Source of the DNA: Bordetella parapertussis
Lineage (GTDB): Bacteria > Pseudomonadota > Gammaproteobacteria > Burkholderiales > SG8-41
Reading direction: 5' to 3'
Assembly: GCA_945861275.1 (NCBI GenBank)
Contig: CAMATZ010000019.1
Location: forward strand, 27,177-91,176
Length of the DNA stretch: 64,000 bases
Of the stretch, positions 43,600-52,039 are shown piece after piece. How positions within the stretch are numbered: the first letter of the stretch is position 1; every line of letters begins with the position of its first letter. The notes below the pieces were generated by a model. That model was given only the letters and a program-made list of their open reading frames with translations, was not told the origin of the DNA and ran no database searches. Position numbers and translations under genes: made by a program.

Positions 43600-44790
43600 T
43601 TATTTAATCACGCCCTGTTGCCGCAGTTGCGCGATGCGCGCCGCCGGCAACGACAGTAAATCGCGCAGCACTGCATCGGTATGTTCGCCCAGCAGCGGCG
43701 CGGGATTGGAAATGGTTTTGTCGATGCCGTCGAATTTTATCGGGTTGCCCGGCAGGCGCACGCGTCCGACTTCGGGATGATCATATTCGACGATCATCTC
43801 GCGCTCGGCCACGATGGGTTCGTTAAACGCGCCTTCGAGATTATTCACCGGGGCTGCGGGCACTTCGGCCGCGTACAGTTTTTGCAGCCATTGTTTCGCG
43901 GTTTTCCGGCGCATGATGGCTTCGAGCATCGGCACCAGGAGCGCGCGATTTTCCAGCCGCTGTGGATTGGTCGCAAAGCGCGGATCGTCCGCCAGTTCAG
44001 GATGCTCAAGCACCACGCACAGTTTTTTCCAGAAATTCTCCTGCCGCGTGGCGATCACCACATAGCCGTCTTTCACCGCGAACGCCTGCCACGGCACGGT
44101 GAATTCATGCGCCGTGCCCTGCGGCTTGGGCAGTTCGCCGGCGGTGAGATAGTGCGTGCCCATATAACTCAGCAAATTCAGCATGCCGTCGAACATCGAC
44201 GTTTCCACGCGGCAACCTTTGCCGGTGCGTTCACGTTGATACAGCGCCGCCAGTATCGCTTTGCAGGAGAAGATGCCGCCGCTCAGGTCCGCCAGCGGAA
44301 TGCCTACGCGGGCGGGCGGACGCCCCGGTTCGCCGGTGATCGACAAATAACCGCTGATCGCCTGTATCACCAGATCGAGTGCGGGAAAATCCTTGTACGC
44401 GCCATCGCTGCCAAAGCCTGTAACCGAGCATTGAATAATGCGCGGGTTGAGCGCCGACAAAGTCGCGTAATCAGCTTTCAGACGTTCCAGTACGCCGGCG
44501 CGAAAGTTGTCGATCACCACATCGGAGACTTTCACCAGATCGTGAAACAACGCGCGGCCCTCGTCCGTCTTGAGGTTGATGACCATGCTCTTTTTATTGC
44601 GATTGAAGGTCAAAAACAGCGTGCTGGTGCCTTTGTATGGCGCCACCGAGGGTATGCGCCCCAGGTCGCCCTCCGGCGTTTCGATCTTGATCACTTCAGC
44701 GCCGAGGTCGGTCAGTACTTGACTACCATAGGTGCCGGCGATGATCTGGCCCAGTTCGAGAATGCGTACGCCGGAGAGCGGATGAGTCAT
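43600..44790 (-). CDS. Class III (CaiB/BaiF) CoA-transferase
   Basis: A 396-residue enzyme. The catalytic Asp168 is in RVGIPLADLSGG; the start PLSGVRILELGQIIAGTYGS and NRNKKSMVINLKTDEG are typical of formyl-CoA/succinyl-CoA transferases. It would move CoA between a carboxylic acid and a donor thioester, activating the acid in one step. Its ATG directly follows the TAA of the acyl-CoA dehydrogenase, so the two are coupled. With the MaoC and CitE-type genes it suggests a C5 dicarboxylate route. Confidence 0.93.
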   Translation of the reverse strand: MTHPLSGVRILELGQIIAGTYGSQVLTDLGAEVIKIETPEGDLGRIPSVAPYKGTSTLFLTFNRNKKSMVINLKTDEGRALFHDLVKVSDVVIDNFRAGVLERLKADYATLSALNPRIIQCSVTGFGSDGAYKDFPALDLVIQAISGYLSITGEPGRPPARVGIPLADLSGGIFSCKAILAALYQRERTGKGCRVETSMFDGMLNLLSYMGTHYLTAGELPKPQGTAHEFTVPWQAFAVKDGYVVIATRQENFWKKLCVVLEHPELADDPRFATNPQRLENRALLVPMLEAIMRRKTAKQWLQKLYAAEVPAAPVNNLEGAFNEPIVAEREMIVEYDHPEVGRVRLPGNPIKFDGIDKTISNPAPLLGEHTDAVLRDLLSLPAARIAQLRQQGVIK

Positions 44791-45933
44791 TTAAAGCCCC
44801 AGCCCCTTGGCAATAATATTGCGCTGTATCTCCGAAGTACCGGCGCCGATGGTCGCCAGCCGCGAATCGCGGAAAAAGCGCTGCATCGGATACTCCATGC
44901 AGTAACCATAGCCGCCTAAAATCTGCAGACCCATGTCGGATACCGACTTGTAGGTTTCGCCGGTATGCAGTTTCACCACTGCCGCGTCGTGGCGCGTGGC
45001 TTTTCCCTGATCCATCAGCCATGCGAAGCGATACACCAGCGTGCGCGAAATATCGAGCATCACTTTCATATCCGCGAGCTTGTGGGAGATCGCCTGAAAC
45101 TCGCCGATGGGTTTGCCGAACTGCTTGCGCGTTTTGGCGTAGTTCAGTGCGTATTCAAACGCCGCCGTTGCCGCACCGGTTCTCGCCGCCGATAAACACA
45201 GCCGCTCGTACCAGATATAGGCATTCACCGCGTTCCAGCCCTGATCCACTGTGCCCAGCACAGCCGTTGTTGGAACTTGAACGTCGTTGTAAAACACCTG
45301 CGTGGTGCCGATGGCACGCTGGCCCAGGGTCTTGATTTTCCTGATGTCGATACCGGGCAGTTTGGTGTCGATGAGGAAATTGGTGATGCCTTCCTGCTTA
45401 CGCTTGCCGGTTGAGGTGCGCGCGACCAGCAAACACAGGTCGCTGATGTCCATGCCGGAGGTGAACACTTTCTGACCGCTGATCGAGTAGCCACCCTCGC
45501 GCTCGCTGGCGCGCGTGGTCAGTGCCGCCGCATCCGATCCTGAATGCGGCTCGGTGAGGCCAAAGCAAACCGAAATTTCACCTTTGGCAACACGCGGCAA
45601 CAGCGCTTGCTTCTGTTCCGGCGTGCCGTCGCGCATCACCGCGTAGCCGCCATACGTCAGCGTGCGAAACACCCACATGCCGAGTTCTTCAAAAGCGTAA
45701 CCGCATTCTTCAAGCAAAATCGCCAGATCGATAGCCGTGCCACCGCTGCCGCCGTACTGCGGCGGCACGATCAAGCCGAACCAGCCGTTCTTCGCCAGCG
45801 CGTCATAGGCCTCGCGCGGCGGACGCGCGTCTTCGTCACACTTTGCCGCGTACTCCGGCGAGCACGCCGCGCTCAGCAGCGCCCGCAGATGCTCGCGAAT
45901 TTGTTCCTGTTCCGGGGTAAACGAAAAATCCAT
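44791..45933 (-). CDS. Acyl-CoA dehydrogenase
   Basis: A 380-residue flavoenzyme. CFGLTEPHSGSDAAAL and KVFTSGMDISDLCLLVART are the FAD/substrate blocks; the catalytic base Glu lies in GGYGYCMEYPMQRFFRD. It would make a double bond in the acyl-CoA produced by the adjacent CoA-transferase, with electrons going to ETF. A methylsuccinyl-CoA or glutaryl-type substrate is possible from context only. It is the first gene of the dehydrogenase, transferase, hydratase set. Confidence 0.93.
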   Translation of the reverse strand: MDFSFTPEQEQIREHLRALLSAACSPEYAAKCDEDARPPREAYDALAKNGWFGLIVPPQYGGSGGTAIDLAILLEECGYAFEELGMWVFRTLTYGGYAVMRDGTPEQKQALLPRVAKGEISVCFGLTEPHSGSDAAALTTRASEREGGYSISGQKVFTSGMDISDLCLLVARTSTGKRKQEGITNFLIDTKLPGIDIRKIKTLGQRAIGTTQVFYNDVQVPTTAVLGTVDQGWNAVNAYIWYERLCLSAARTGAATAAFEYALNYAKTRKQFGKPIGEFQAISHKLADMKVMLDISRTLVYRFAWLMDQGKATRHDAAVVKLHTGETYKSVSDMGLQILGGYGYCMEYPMQRFFRDSRLATIGAGTSEIQRNIIAKGLGL

Positions 45934-45954
45934 TGTAAATTGTCTGACAAAATA

Positions 45955-46092
45955 GTCCCCTCGCCCCGATTACGGGGAGAGGGTTAGGGTGAGGGGTCAG
46001 GTCGGACAGAGGAAATCGGACGTTCCCCTACCCTCACCCCGACCCTCTGCTCCGCTTCAAGTGTTCCCTTGTCCCGCCCAAGCGGGCGAGGG
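45955..46092. repeat. GC-hairpin intergenic repeat, copy 3
   Basis: GTCCCCTCGCCCCG...GGGAGAGGGTTAGGGTGAGGGG and the inverted CCCTACCCTCACCCCGACCCTC fill the gap between the lyase and dehydrogenase genes. The CTATTCAG ends of copies 1, 2 and 4 are not clear here. Confidence 0.55.
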
Positions 46093-46137
46093 AGTTTCTT
46101 TGCGTAAGCTTTGCGTCTTTGCGGTGATCTGTTGACT

Positions 46138-47034
46138 TTACCCCTTATCGAGCGCAGCCAACGCCAGCACCCGCCTCGCACGCGAGTACATCGCGTAATC
46201 CACCAGCCTGCCGTCGATGGTAATCGCCGCCACACCGGTTTTTTCCGCCGCCGCGAACTCGGACACCACACGCGTGTAGTAGATCACTTCCGCTTCCGGC
46301 ACCGCGTACGCCTGGCGGATGGGCGCGATTTGCTTCGGGTGTATCGGCGTGCGGCCTACAAACCCCAGCCGCGCCGAGAGCGTTGAATCCCTGATCAGTC
46401 CGGCTTCGTCAGCGATGTCTGAGTACACGCCATCGAACGGAACCGCTCCCGCGGCACGCGTATCGTTTAACACTTTGGATTTTGCGTAGAGCAGTTCCGT
46501 GCCCTCTATCGACCACGCACAACCGAGATCGGTTTGCAGATCACCGTCGCGCGCGCTGCCGATGCAGGTGGCGGTCACACGCGGCGACGCTTTAATCAGC
46601 TCGTAGCAATGATAAACACCGAGCGCGCTTTCGATCATCAGGCAGATTTCCACGCTGCCGGGTTTCATGCCCCTGGCCGCCTCGCATTTATCGAGCAGCG
46701 CAGCACAGGCTTTTACTTCATCAACGGTCTCCGCTTTCGGCAAAAAAATCGCATCCAGTCCCGGACGCACTACTGCCGCGAGGTCTTCTTCCAGCATGCC
46801 GGTTGCAGGGCTATTGGTGCGCACAAAAATTCCCGGCGCGGGTTTGCCAGAATTACCAATAGCCGCAACGGCGTCGATCTGCGCCGCCACCAGCGTGCGC
46901 GCTGCGGGCTTGGCGGCCAGCGCCACCGAATCTTCGAGATCAAATATCACCGCGTCGGCGCCGCTTTCCAGCGCCTTGCTCATGACCCGATCCTTGGCGC
47001 CGGGTGCGAATAGCGCGGTGCGCAAAGGTCTCAT
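46138..47034 (-). CDS. CitE-type CoA-ester lyase (HpcH/HpaI family)
   Basis: A 298-residue TIM-barrel lyase: LFAPGAKDRVMSKALESGAD, IFDLEDSVA, IFVRTN, LPKAE, the Mg-binding ICLMIES and GSARDGDLQTDLG, and GFVGRTPIHPKQ. It resembles malyl-CoA/citramalyl-CoA lyases that cleave a hydroxyacyl-CoA to acetyl- or propionyl-CoA and an oxoacid. It is a logical last step after the dehydrogenase and hydratase encoded just downstream. The CMD gene is 32 bases upstream on the same strand. Confidence 0.9.
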   Translation of the reverse strand: MRPLRTALFAPGAKDRVMSKALESGADAVIFDLEDSVALAAKPAARTLVAAQIDAVAAIGNSGKPAPGIFVRTNSPATGMLEEDLAAVVRPGLDAIFLPKAETVDEVKACAALLDKCEAARGMKPGSVEICLMIESALGVYHCYELIKASPRVTATCIGSARDGDLQTDLGCAWSIEGTELLYAKSKVLNDTRAAGAVPFDGVYSDIADEAGLIRDSTLSARLGFVGRTPIHPKQIAPIRQAYAVPEAEVIYYTRVVSEFAAAEKTGVAAITIDGRLVDYAMYSRARRVLALAALDKG

Positions 47035-47066
47035 GAAATTCGTTCGTAACGTGTGTTATATATCGA

Positions 47067-47990
47067 TTATTTAGAATAACTCTCGACCCGCATCGGGGGA
47101 TTGCCAAGCTCGCCCAAGCGCCCGTCTTGCGCCATGATTTCGAGAAAATTTTCCAGCGCGTGCCACGCCGGTGGCATGCCGAAATTGGCGCTGGTCTGGA
47201 ATATCACCTCCATTACTTCGCGCGGACTCGCGCCCTGGCGCATGGCGCCGCGCATATGGCCTTTTGAATTTGTCGCTTCTCCCACCGCCAGGCAATCGCC
47301 GACCATGCACAGCAAGCGCGTCTTGTTATCGACCACACCGCGCGAGTACATATCGCCGTAGCAAAATTTCACCCACAGGCCGGCAAACTCGCTGTCCATG
47401 ATGTCGATCCAGTCGAGGATATTGATGTGGTGATGCGGGCGCATGGTCAGCCCCTGCCCCACCGCCAGCCAGCCGTGCTTGTCGATCAGCGGCTGGGTGC
47501 GCGGATCGGCAAGATCATCCTTGTGCCATTTTTTTTCTTCTTCGGCGCGCTTGCGTTTACTCGCGGTACCATCCAGCGGCAACTGCGTTTTCCTGAGTCT
47601 TGGCAACAACCTGAGCTGTTTTGCGATTTTGTGTAGCGTGTCAATCGCAGGATCCACCGTGACATGCCCGCCGTACACCTGGCATTGCAAAATAATTTCG
47701 GCTATCTCACGCACATCCACTTTTGCTGCAATAGCGGCGCGCACGGTTTCATCGAGGTGCTTCTGGCTCTTGGCCATGGTGTATTGGCCGATCAGCACCA
47801 ACAGGCGCGTGCGCGTATCCAGCGCGGGACGCTGCCCCAGGCCCTTGATCTGATAATCCAGCCACGCACGCGTGAAGTGCTGATCAATCGCATCACGTTG
47901 CGCGAGACGCTTTTCAAAAGCCCTGCCTTGAAGTTTGATGCCGGCGTTAAAGGCTTCGGCGCCATATTTAGCGCGCAGTTTTTTGGACAT
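47067..47990 (-). CDS. Double carboxymuconolactone decarboxylase-like (CMD/AhpD fold) protein
   Basis: A 307-residue protein with two CMD domains. Domain one: PALDTRTRLLVLIGQYTMAK to AAKVDVREIAEIILQCQVYG. Domain two: VVDNKTRLLCMVGDCLAVGE to ASPREVMEVIFQT. The AhpD redox pair CxxC is absent, so a decarboxylase- or hydrolase-like role is more likely than peroxidase function. A charged linker (KRKRAEEEKKWHKDD) joins the halves. It is first in the leftward run toward the lyase. Confidence 0.85.
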   Translation of the reverse strand: MSKKLRAKYGAEAFNAGIKLQGRAFEKRLAQRDAIDQHFTRAWLDYQIKGLGQRPALDTRTRLLVLIGQYTMAKSQKHLDETVRAAIAAKVDVREIAEIILQCQVYGGHVTVDPAIDTLHKIAKQLRLLPRLRKTQLPLDGTASKRKRAEEEKKWHKDDLADPRTQPLIDKHGWLAVGQGLTMRPHHHINILDWIDIMDSEFAGLWVKFCYGDMYSRGVVDNKTRLLCMVGDCLAVGEATNSKGHMRGAMRQGASPREVMEVIFQTSANFGMPPAWHALENFLEIMAQDGRLGELGNPPMRVESYSK

Positions 47991-48043
47991 GGTGGTTCCC
48001 TGGAAACTCGGAATGAATAAGCAGATTCTAACCCGGCTCGTAA

Positions 48044-48181
48044 CTGTTCAGGTTCCTGCGGTTCATGCAAAACCTTTCCCTCACCCTCGGTCCCTCTCCC
48101 GGGGGGAGAGGGATGAAAAGCCCTTCTCCCCCCGGGAGAAGGGTTGGGATGAGGGAAGGGGTTTCGCTCGCACCTGAATAG
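48044..48181. repeat. CTGTTCAGG-ended GC-hairpin repeat, copy 4
   Basis: Ends CTGTTCAGG and CCTGAATAG enclose 138 bases with CCCTCTCCCGGGGGGAGAGGG-type stems (split here by a short loop) and CTTCTCCCCCCGGGAGAAG. It belongs with copies at 26306 and 36451. Confidence 0.65.
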
Positions 48182-48195
48182 TTCCCGGCACCGGC

Positions 48196-49158
48196 TTAGT
48201 CGATCTTCAGTCCTATCGCGCGCACGATCTTGCCGTACTTGTCGATTTCGCTTTTGAGATACGCCGTCATCTGTTCGGCGGTTCTGCTTTGCGGCTCGAC
48301 GCCGACTGCCATCAGACGCTCGCGCACCTCCGGCTGATTAACCGCTTTGACGAGCTCGGCATCGAGGCGTGCAATCGCCTCTTTGGGTGTCGCGGCCGGC
48401 ACCAGCACCGCGTTCCACAACACATGCTCGTAACCGGGCACGCCCGCTTCCACCATGGTCGGAAGTTCCGGTGCGATGGCCGAACGCTTGCCGGTGGTCA
48501 CTGCCAGCGCCCTCACCCTGCCGCTGCGCACATGCGGCAGCGCCACCGGCATGCCCGCAAAATACGCGGACATTTGTCCGCTGATCACATCCACCGTGGC
48601 CTGACCGCCGCCCTTGTAGGCTACATGCGTCATCTCGGCGCCGGTCATCGAGCGGAACAATTCGTAGGCAAAGTGATCGGAATTGCCCGCGCCCGTGGAA
48701 GCGACGTTCATCTCACGCGGCCGCGATTTGGCCAGCGCGATCAAATCCTTTACCGATCTCACCGGCAACGACGGGTTGATGATCAGCAGATGCGGGCCGG
48801 CAGCCGTCTGCCCCACCGCGGCGAAATCGCGCAACACGTTGTAGCTGAGTTTTGCGTAGGCACTGATCGCGACTGCAATGCCGGTATTCGCGTAGAGCGC
48901 GGTGTAGCCGTCGGGCGCGGATTTGGCCACCACCTCGGCCGCGATGTTGGCGCCCGCGCCGGGGCGATTCTCAAACACCACCGCCTGACCCAAGCCTTCG
49001 CTGAGTTTTTGCGCGATGATACGGCCCACCACATCGCTGGTACTACCAGCCGGAAAACCGACAATCATGCGCACCGATTTGACGGGGTAGGCCTGGCTAT
49101 ACGCCGCCAGCGGAAACGCCAGAGTAACAACCCCCGCAACCCGCGAAAAATACCTCAT
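48196..49158 (-). CDS. Bug/TctC-family periplasmic solute receptor (9)
   Basis: A 320-residue receptor: signal peptide to LAAYSQ, MIVGFPAGSTSDVVGR, ENRPGAGANIAAEV, DGYTALY, VAYKGGGQATVDVISGQM. Its ATG overlaps the CoA-transferase stop by four bases (ATGA), so receptor and class I CoA-transferase are made together, implying that the imported acid is activated by that transferase. Confidence 0.93.
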   Translation of the reverse strand: MRYFSRVAGVVTLAFPLAAYSQAYPVKSVRMIVGFPAGSTSDVVGRIIAQKLSEGLGQAVVFENRPGAGANIAAEVVAKSAPDGYTALYANTGIAVAISAYAKLSYNVLRDFAAVGQTAAGPHLLIINPSLPVRSVKDLIALAKSRPREMNVASTGAGNSDHFAYELFRSMTGAEMTHVAYKGGGQATVDVISGQMSAYFAGMPVALPHVRSGRVRALAVTTGKRSAIAPELPTMVEAGVPGYEHVLWNAVLVPAATPKEAIARLDAELVKAVNQPEVRERLMAVGVEPQSRTAEQMTAYLKSEIDKYGKIVRAIGLKID

Positions 49159-50549
49159 TCCATGTCGCGCACGTTGGCGCCGGCAACCAGTTCCATTTCC
49201 GTCATCGCGATAATCTCGTCAGCAGTGAAGCCCGGCGCCACCGCGTCGAGCACAAAGCGCTTGCCGTCCCAGCGCATCACCGCCAGGTCCGTCACCACAT
49301 AACTCACGCAGCCCTGGCCGGTGAGCGGATACGTGCATTTCTTGCGCAGCTTGGGGCGGCCCTTGCTGTCGGTATGCTCCATCACGATGATGAGATTGCC
49401 CTTGCCCGAGAGCAAATCCATGGCGCCGCCGATGCCGCCGCGCTTGGCATCCGCGGTGCTCCAGTTGGCAACGCTGGCGGTTTGATCGACTTCATAGGCG
49501 CCCAGTATCACGGTGTCGATGTGTCCGCCGCGCGCCATCTCGAACGAAGTGACGCTGTCGAAAAACGACGCGCCCGGCTGCAATGCGACAAACTGCCCGG
49601 CGGCATTGTAAACATCGGGGTCAATGTCTTTTTCTTCGGTCACCATCTCGCCGTAGCCCAGCACGCCGTTTTCAGCGTGCAGAATCACATCGCGGCCCTT
49701 GAGGTAATTCGACACCATGGTCGGTATGCCCACACCCAGATTGACGTAGGTGCCTTCGCGCACCAGCGCGGCGGCGTTCCTGGCGATATGCTGACGCGTC
49801 ACCGCGGGCTTGCCGTTGTAGAGCCGCGGCTTGTCGGACGGCCGGCGCTCCGCACGGCGGTAGGCTTTTTCATTCATCTTCTCGCGCGTGAGTATCACGC
49901 GCTCGACAAAAATACCGGGCAGATCAATCAGCTCCGGTGGAATCCCGCCCGGCTCCACGATCTCATCCACCTCGACTATGGCAATGCGCGCCGCTTTGCC
50001 GAAGGCCGGGTTGAAGTTCTGGCTGCCGCCGCGAAACTGCACATTGCCCAGACGATCCGCGCGATAACCGCGCAGCAGCGCGTAGTCGAGGTGTATCGCC
50101 TTTTCGAGCACATACTGCTTGCCGTCGAACTCACGCAGCTCGCGGCCCGCGACCAGATCCGTGCCCACGCTGGTGGGTGAATAAAACGCCGCTAGACCGG
50201 CGCCGCCCGCGCGGCAGCGCTCGACCAAAATACCCTGCGGCACCAGTTCCACTTCCAATTCACCCTTGTTGATCTGCTCCTCGCTCGCGGTGGGTGTGCC
50301 GGGCCGCACCGAAAACGCCGCTATCAGCTTTTTCACCTGCTTGGCCTCAGCCAGAATCTGCCCGCGCTGCGCGCCGGGATCGCCAAGCGAGTTGCAAACC
50401 AGCGTCAGGTTTTTGGTGCCCTTGTCGCGCAGTGCCAATATCAGGCTGGTGGCAAAACGATGCGCAACACCAAAGCCGGCGATGGCCACGGTTGCGCCAT
50501 CCTGAATATCCGCAAGCGCCGCTTCCGGCGAGCCAACGATCTTGTTCAT
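49155..50549 (-). CDS. Class I CoA-transferase, alpha and beta subunits fused
   Basis: A 464-residue enzyme holding both domains of the 3-oxoacid/propionate CoA-transferase type. Alpha part: DGATVAIAGFGVAHRFATSL, VELVPQGILVERCRAGG. Beta part from about residue 250: VNLGVGIPTMVSNYLKG, the catalytic Glu in LHAENGVLGYGE, and KRGGIGGAMDLLSGKGNLII. It forms an enzyme-CoA thioester and moves CoA from acetyl- or succinyl-CoA to an acid. The fusion is natural in part of the family. Confidence 0.92.
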   Translation of the reverse strand: MNKIVGSPEAALADIQDGATVAIAGFGVAHRFATSLILALRDKGTKNLTLVCNSLGDPGAQRGQILAEAKQVKKLIAAFSVRPGTPTASEEQINKGELEVELVPQGILVERCRAGGAGLAAFYSPTSVGTDLVAGRELREFDGKQYVLEKAIHLDYALLRGYRADRLGNVQFRGGSQNFNPAFGKAARIAIVEVDEIVEPGGIPPELIDLPGIFVERVILTREKMNEKAYRRAERRPSDKPRLYNGKPAVTRQHIARNAAALVREGTYVNLGVGIPTMVSNYLKGRDVILHAENGVLGYGEMVTEEKDIDPDVYNAAGQFVALQPGASFFDSVTSFEMARGGHIDTVILGAYEVDQTASVANWSTADAKRGGIGGAMDLLSGKGNLIIVMEHTDSKGRPKLRKKCTYPLTGQGCVSYVVTDLAVMRWDGKRFVLDAVAPGFTADEIIAMTEMELVAGANVRDME

Positions 50550-50856
50550 TTTGGTTCTCTCAGTTGATTAGGGAAGTAATTAGGGAATAGTTTGTAGTTT
50601 TTTGCGAACTTGGGGTTGAAGATACCGCATAAGAATTACCGCATGAAAGTCTCACCCCACCCCCACCCTGACCCTCCCCCTGAAGGGGAGGGAACGGATT
50701 TCCTCCCCATTCTAGGGGGAGAGCTTGCCCACAAGCGAGGGGGCAAATAGGAGGGGGATGGGGGATTTTTGGATTTTTTATCCACCGGGTACCAGCACCA
50801 GCCGATTGCGCGAGACCTTAGCAGTCTGGTTTTGCGGCGTCAACGTCAAGTCCATA
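50550..50856. other. Intergenic stretch with a GC-hairpin repeat
   Basis: No gene is supported in these 307 bases. Bases 50652-50765 carry CCCCACCCCCACCCTGACCC, CCCTGAAGGGGAGGGA and GGGGAGAGCTTGC...GAGGGGGATGGGGGAT, a diverged member of the CTCACCC/CTCTCCC intergenic repeat family seen at 26306, 36451, 45955 and 48044. Confidence 0.5.
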
Positions 50857-51291
50857 CTACTTTCGCACCAACCCCAACTGCAACACCATTCCCATATCGT
50901 CCCGCACCGCTGCGTGCGCGGCAATCTTGCCATTCACGATGCGAAAACTGTGGAACTGCAGCACCTTCACGGGTTTGCCGGTGGGTACTACATCGTTAAG
51001 CATGCCGCTGAACGCTTCGCGCAATTTGGGTTGGCCGCGATGGGTGCCGGTCATCGTGACTTTGCACACCACGCGTTCGCCTTCCGCCGTGCTTTCCTCG
51101 ATGTGGTAGTGAAAATCAGGAAACACCACGTAGAGCGTTTCAAACACCGCTTTCATGCCCGCGCGGCCCACGGTATGCAGGTGGTTTGACGCATCCTCGG
51201 TGTAGAACGCCGCTGCCGCATCGGCATTCTGCCGGTTGTGGCCTTCGTCCATCAGGCGCTGTATCAGTTGCTTGTTGGCATCGAGCGACAT
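50857..51291 (-). CDS. SnoaL-like/ester-cyclase family NTF2-fold protein
   Basis: A 144-residue protein: NKQLIQRLMDEGHNRQNADA, FYTEDASNHLH, VFPDFHYHIEESTAEGERVV, TGTHRGQP and a C-terminal HSFRIVNGKIAAHAAVRDD. This is the SnoaL polyketide-cyclase fold; in catabolic clusters such proteins are often isomerases, hydratases or lactone-forming enzymes. It lies five bases after the GST gene on the same strand. Confidence 0.82.
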   Translation of the reverse strand: MSLDANKQLIQRLMDEGHNRQNADAAAAFYTEDASNHLHTVGRAGMKAVFETLYVVFPDFHYHIEESTAEGERVVCKVTMTGTHRGQPKLREAFSGMLNDVVPTGKPVKVLQFHSFRIVNGKIAAHAAVRDDMGMVLQLGLVRK

Positions 51292-51296
51292 CGCAA

Positions 51297-52019
51297 TCAG
51301 CCATCCAATTCCGGATAATGCCGCATCAGATCATGCGTGTTGAACGGCAGCCGCGCCGGCGAGGCGAGGTACTTCGCGATGCGCGGACGCGCGGCGACCT
51401 GCTCATGCAACGCAATCAGTCGCGGCACTTTCGCCTGCAGGCCCAGCAGCGCCTGCGGAAACGCGTAATTGAGCGACGCCATCACCTGAAACATCGACAG
51501 ATCGACATACGACAGCGATTTGCCCATCATCCAGCGCCCGCCGCCGCGCGCCAGCACGGTCTCGAAATAATTCAGGAACTTGGTGAGCCTCTCGGCGCGA
51601 AAATGACCTGAGCGGCGCAGTGCTTCTGCTTTCTGGTCTTCGTAATAAAGGCTGTTCGCAATCGGATGATGCACGTCGTGGGCTTCGCGCACAAAATCGG
51701 TGATCGTCAGTTGCAGGCCGTGCGCAAACAGTTGTTGCGCTTCGGCTTTCGGCGCCAGGCCCAGCCGCGGGCCGAGATAGTGCAACACGTTCGCGGTGTG
51801 CGACACGATCAACTTGCCCGCCTTCAATAACGGCGGCGCGAATGGCGGGCGTGTGTTTGACGCATCCTGCAACAGGCGCGCCACCGCGGGCCGTCCGCCG
51901 CCTTCGCTCTCCGGCAGGCGCGCGACATCGACATAATCCGCCTCGCCTTCTTCGAGTGCCAGGCGCACGTATTCGCCACGGCCTTGTATGTGCGGCCAGT
52001 AATACAGTTCGTATTTCAT
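51297..52019 (-). CDS. Glutathione S-transferase
   Basis: A 240-residue GST. The thioredoxin-like N-domain starts YELYYWPHIQGRGEYVRLAL with candidate active-site tyrosines, followed by the cis-Pro/SHTANVLHYLGPRLG glutathione-binding segment. The helical C-domain includes YVDLSMFQVMASLNYAFP. ATG 52019 was chosen because upstream in-frame residues belong to the antisense of the receptor gene. It may detoxify or isomerise a pathway intermediate. Confidence 0.88.
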   Translation of the reverse strand: MKYELYYWPHIQGRGEYVRLALEEGEADYVDVARLPESEGGGRPAVARLLQDASNTRPPFAPPLLKAGKLIVSHTANVLHYLGPRLGLAPKAEAQQLFAHGLQLTITDFVREAHDVHHPIANSLYYEDQKAEALRRSGHFRAERLTKFLNYFETVLARGGGRWMMGKSLSYVDLSMFQVMASLNYAFPQALLGLQAKVPRLIALHEQVAARPRIAKYLASPARLPFNTHDLMRHYPELDG

Positions 52020-52039
52020 TGTTGCACCCTCGCTTCTCG

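Noticed and set aside
43681..44919. A 412-codon frame on the plus strand
   Set aside because: It is antisense to the class III CoA-transferase and the end of the acyl-CoA dehydrogenase, with shadow-type composition.
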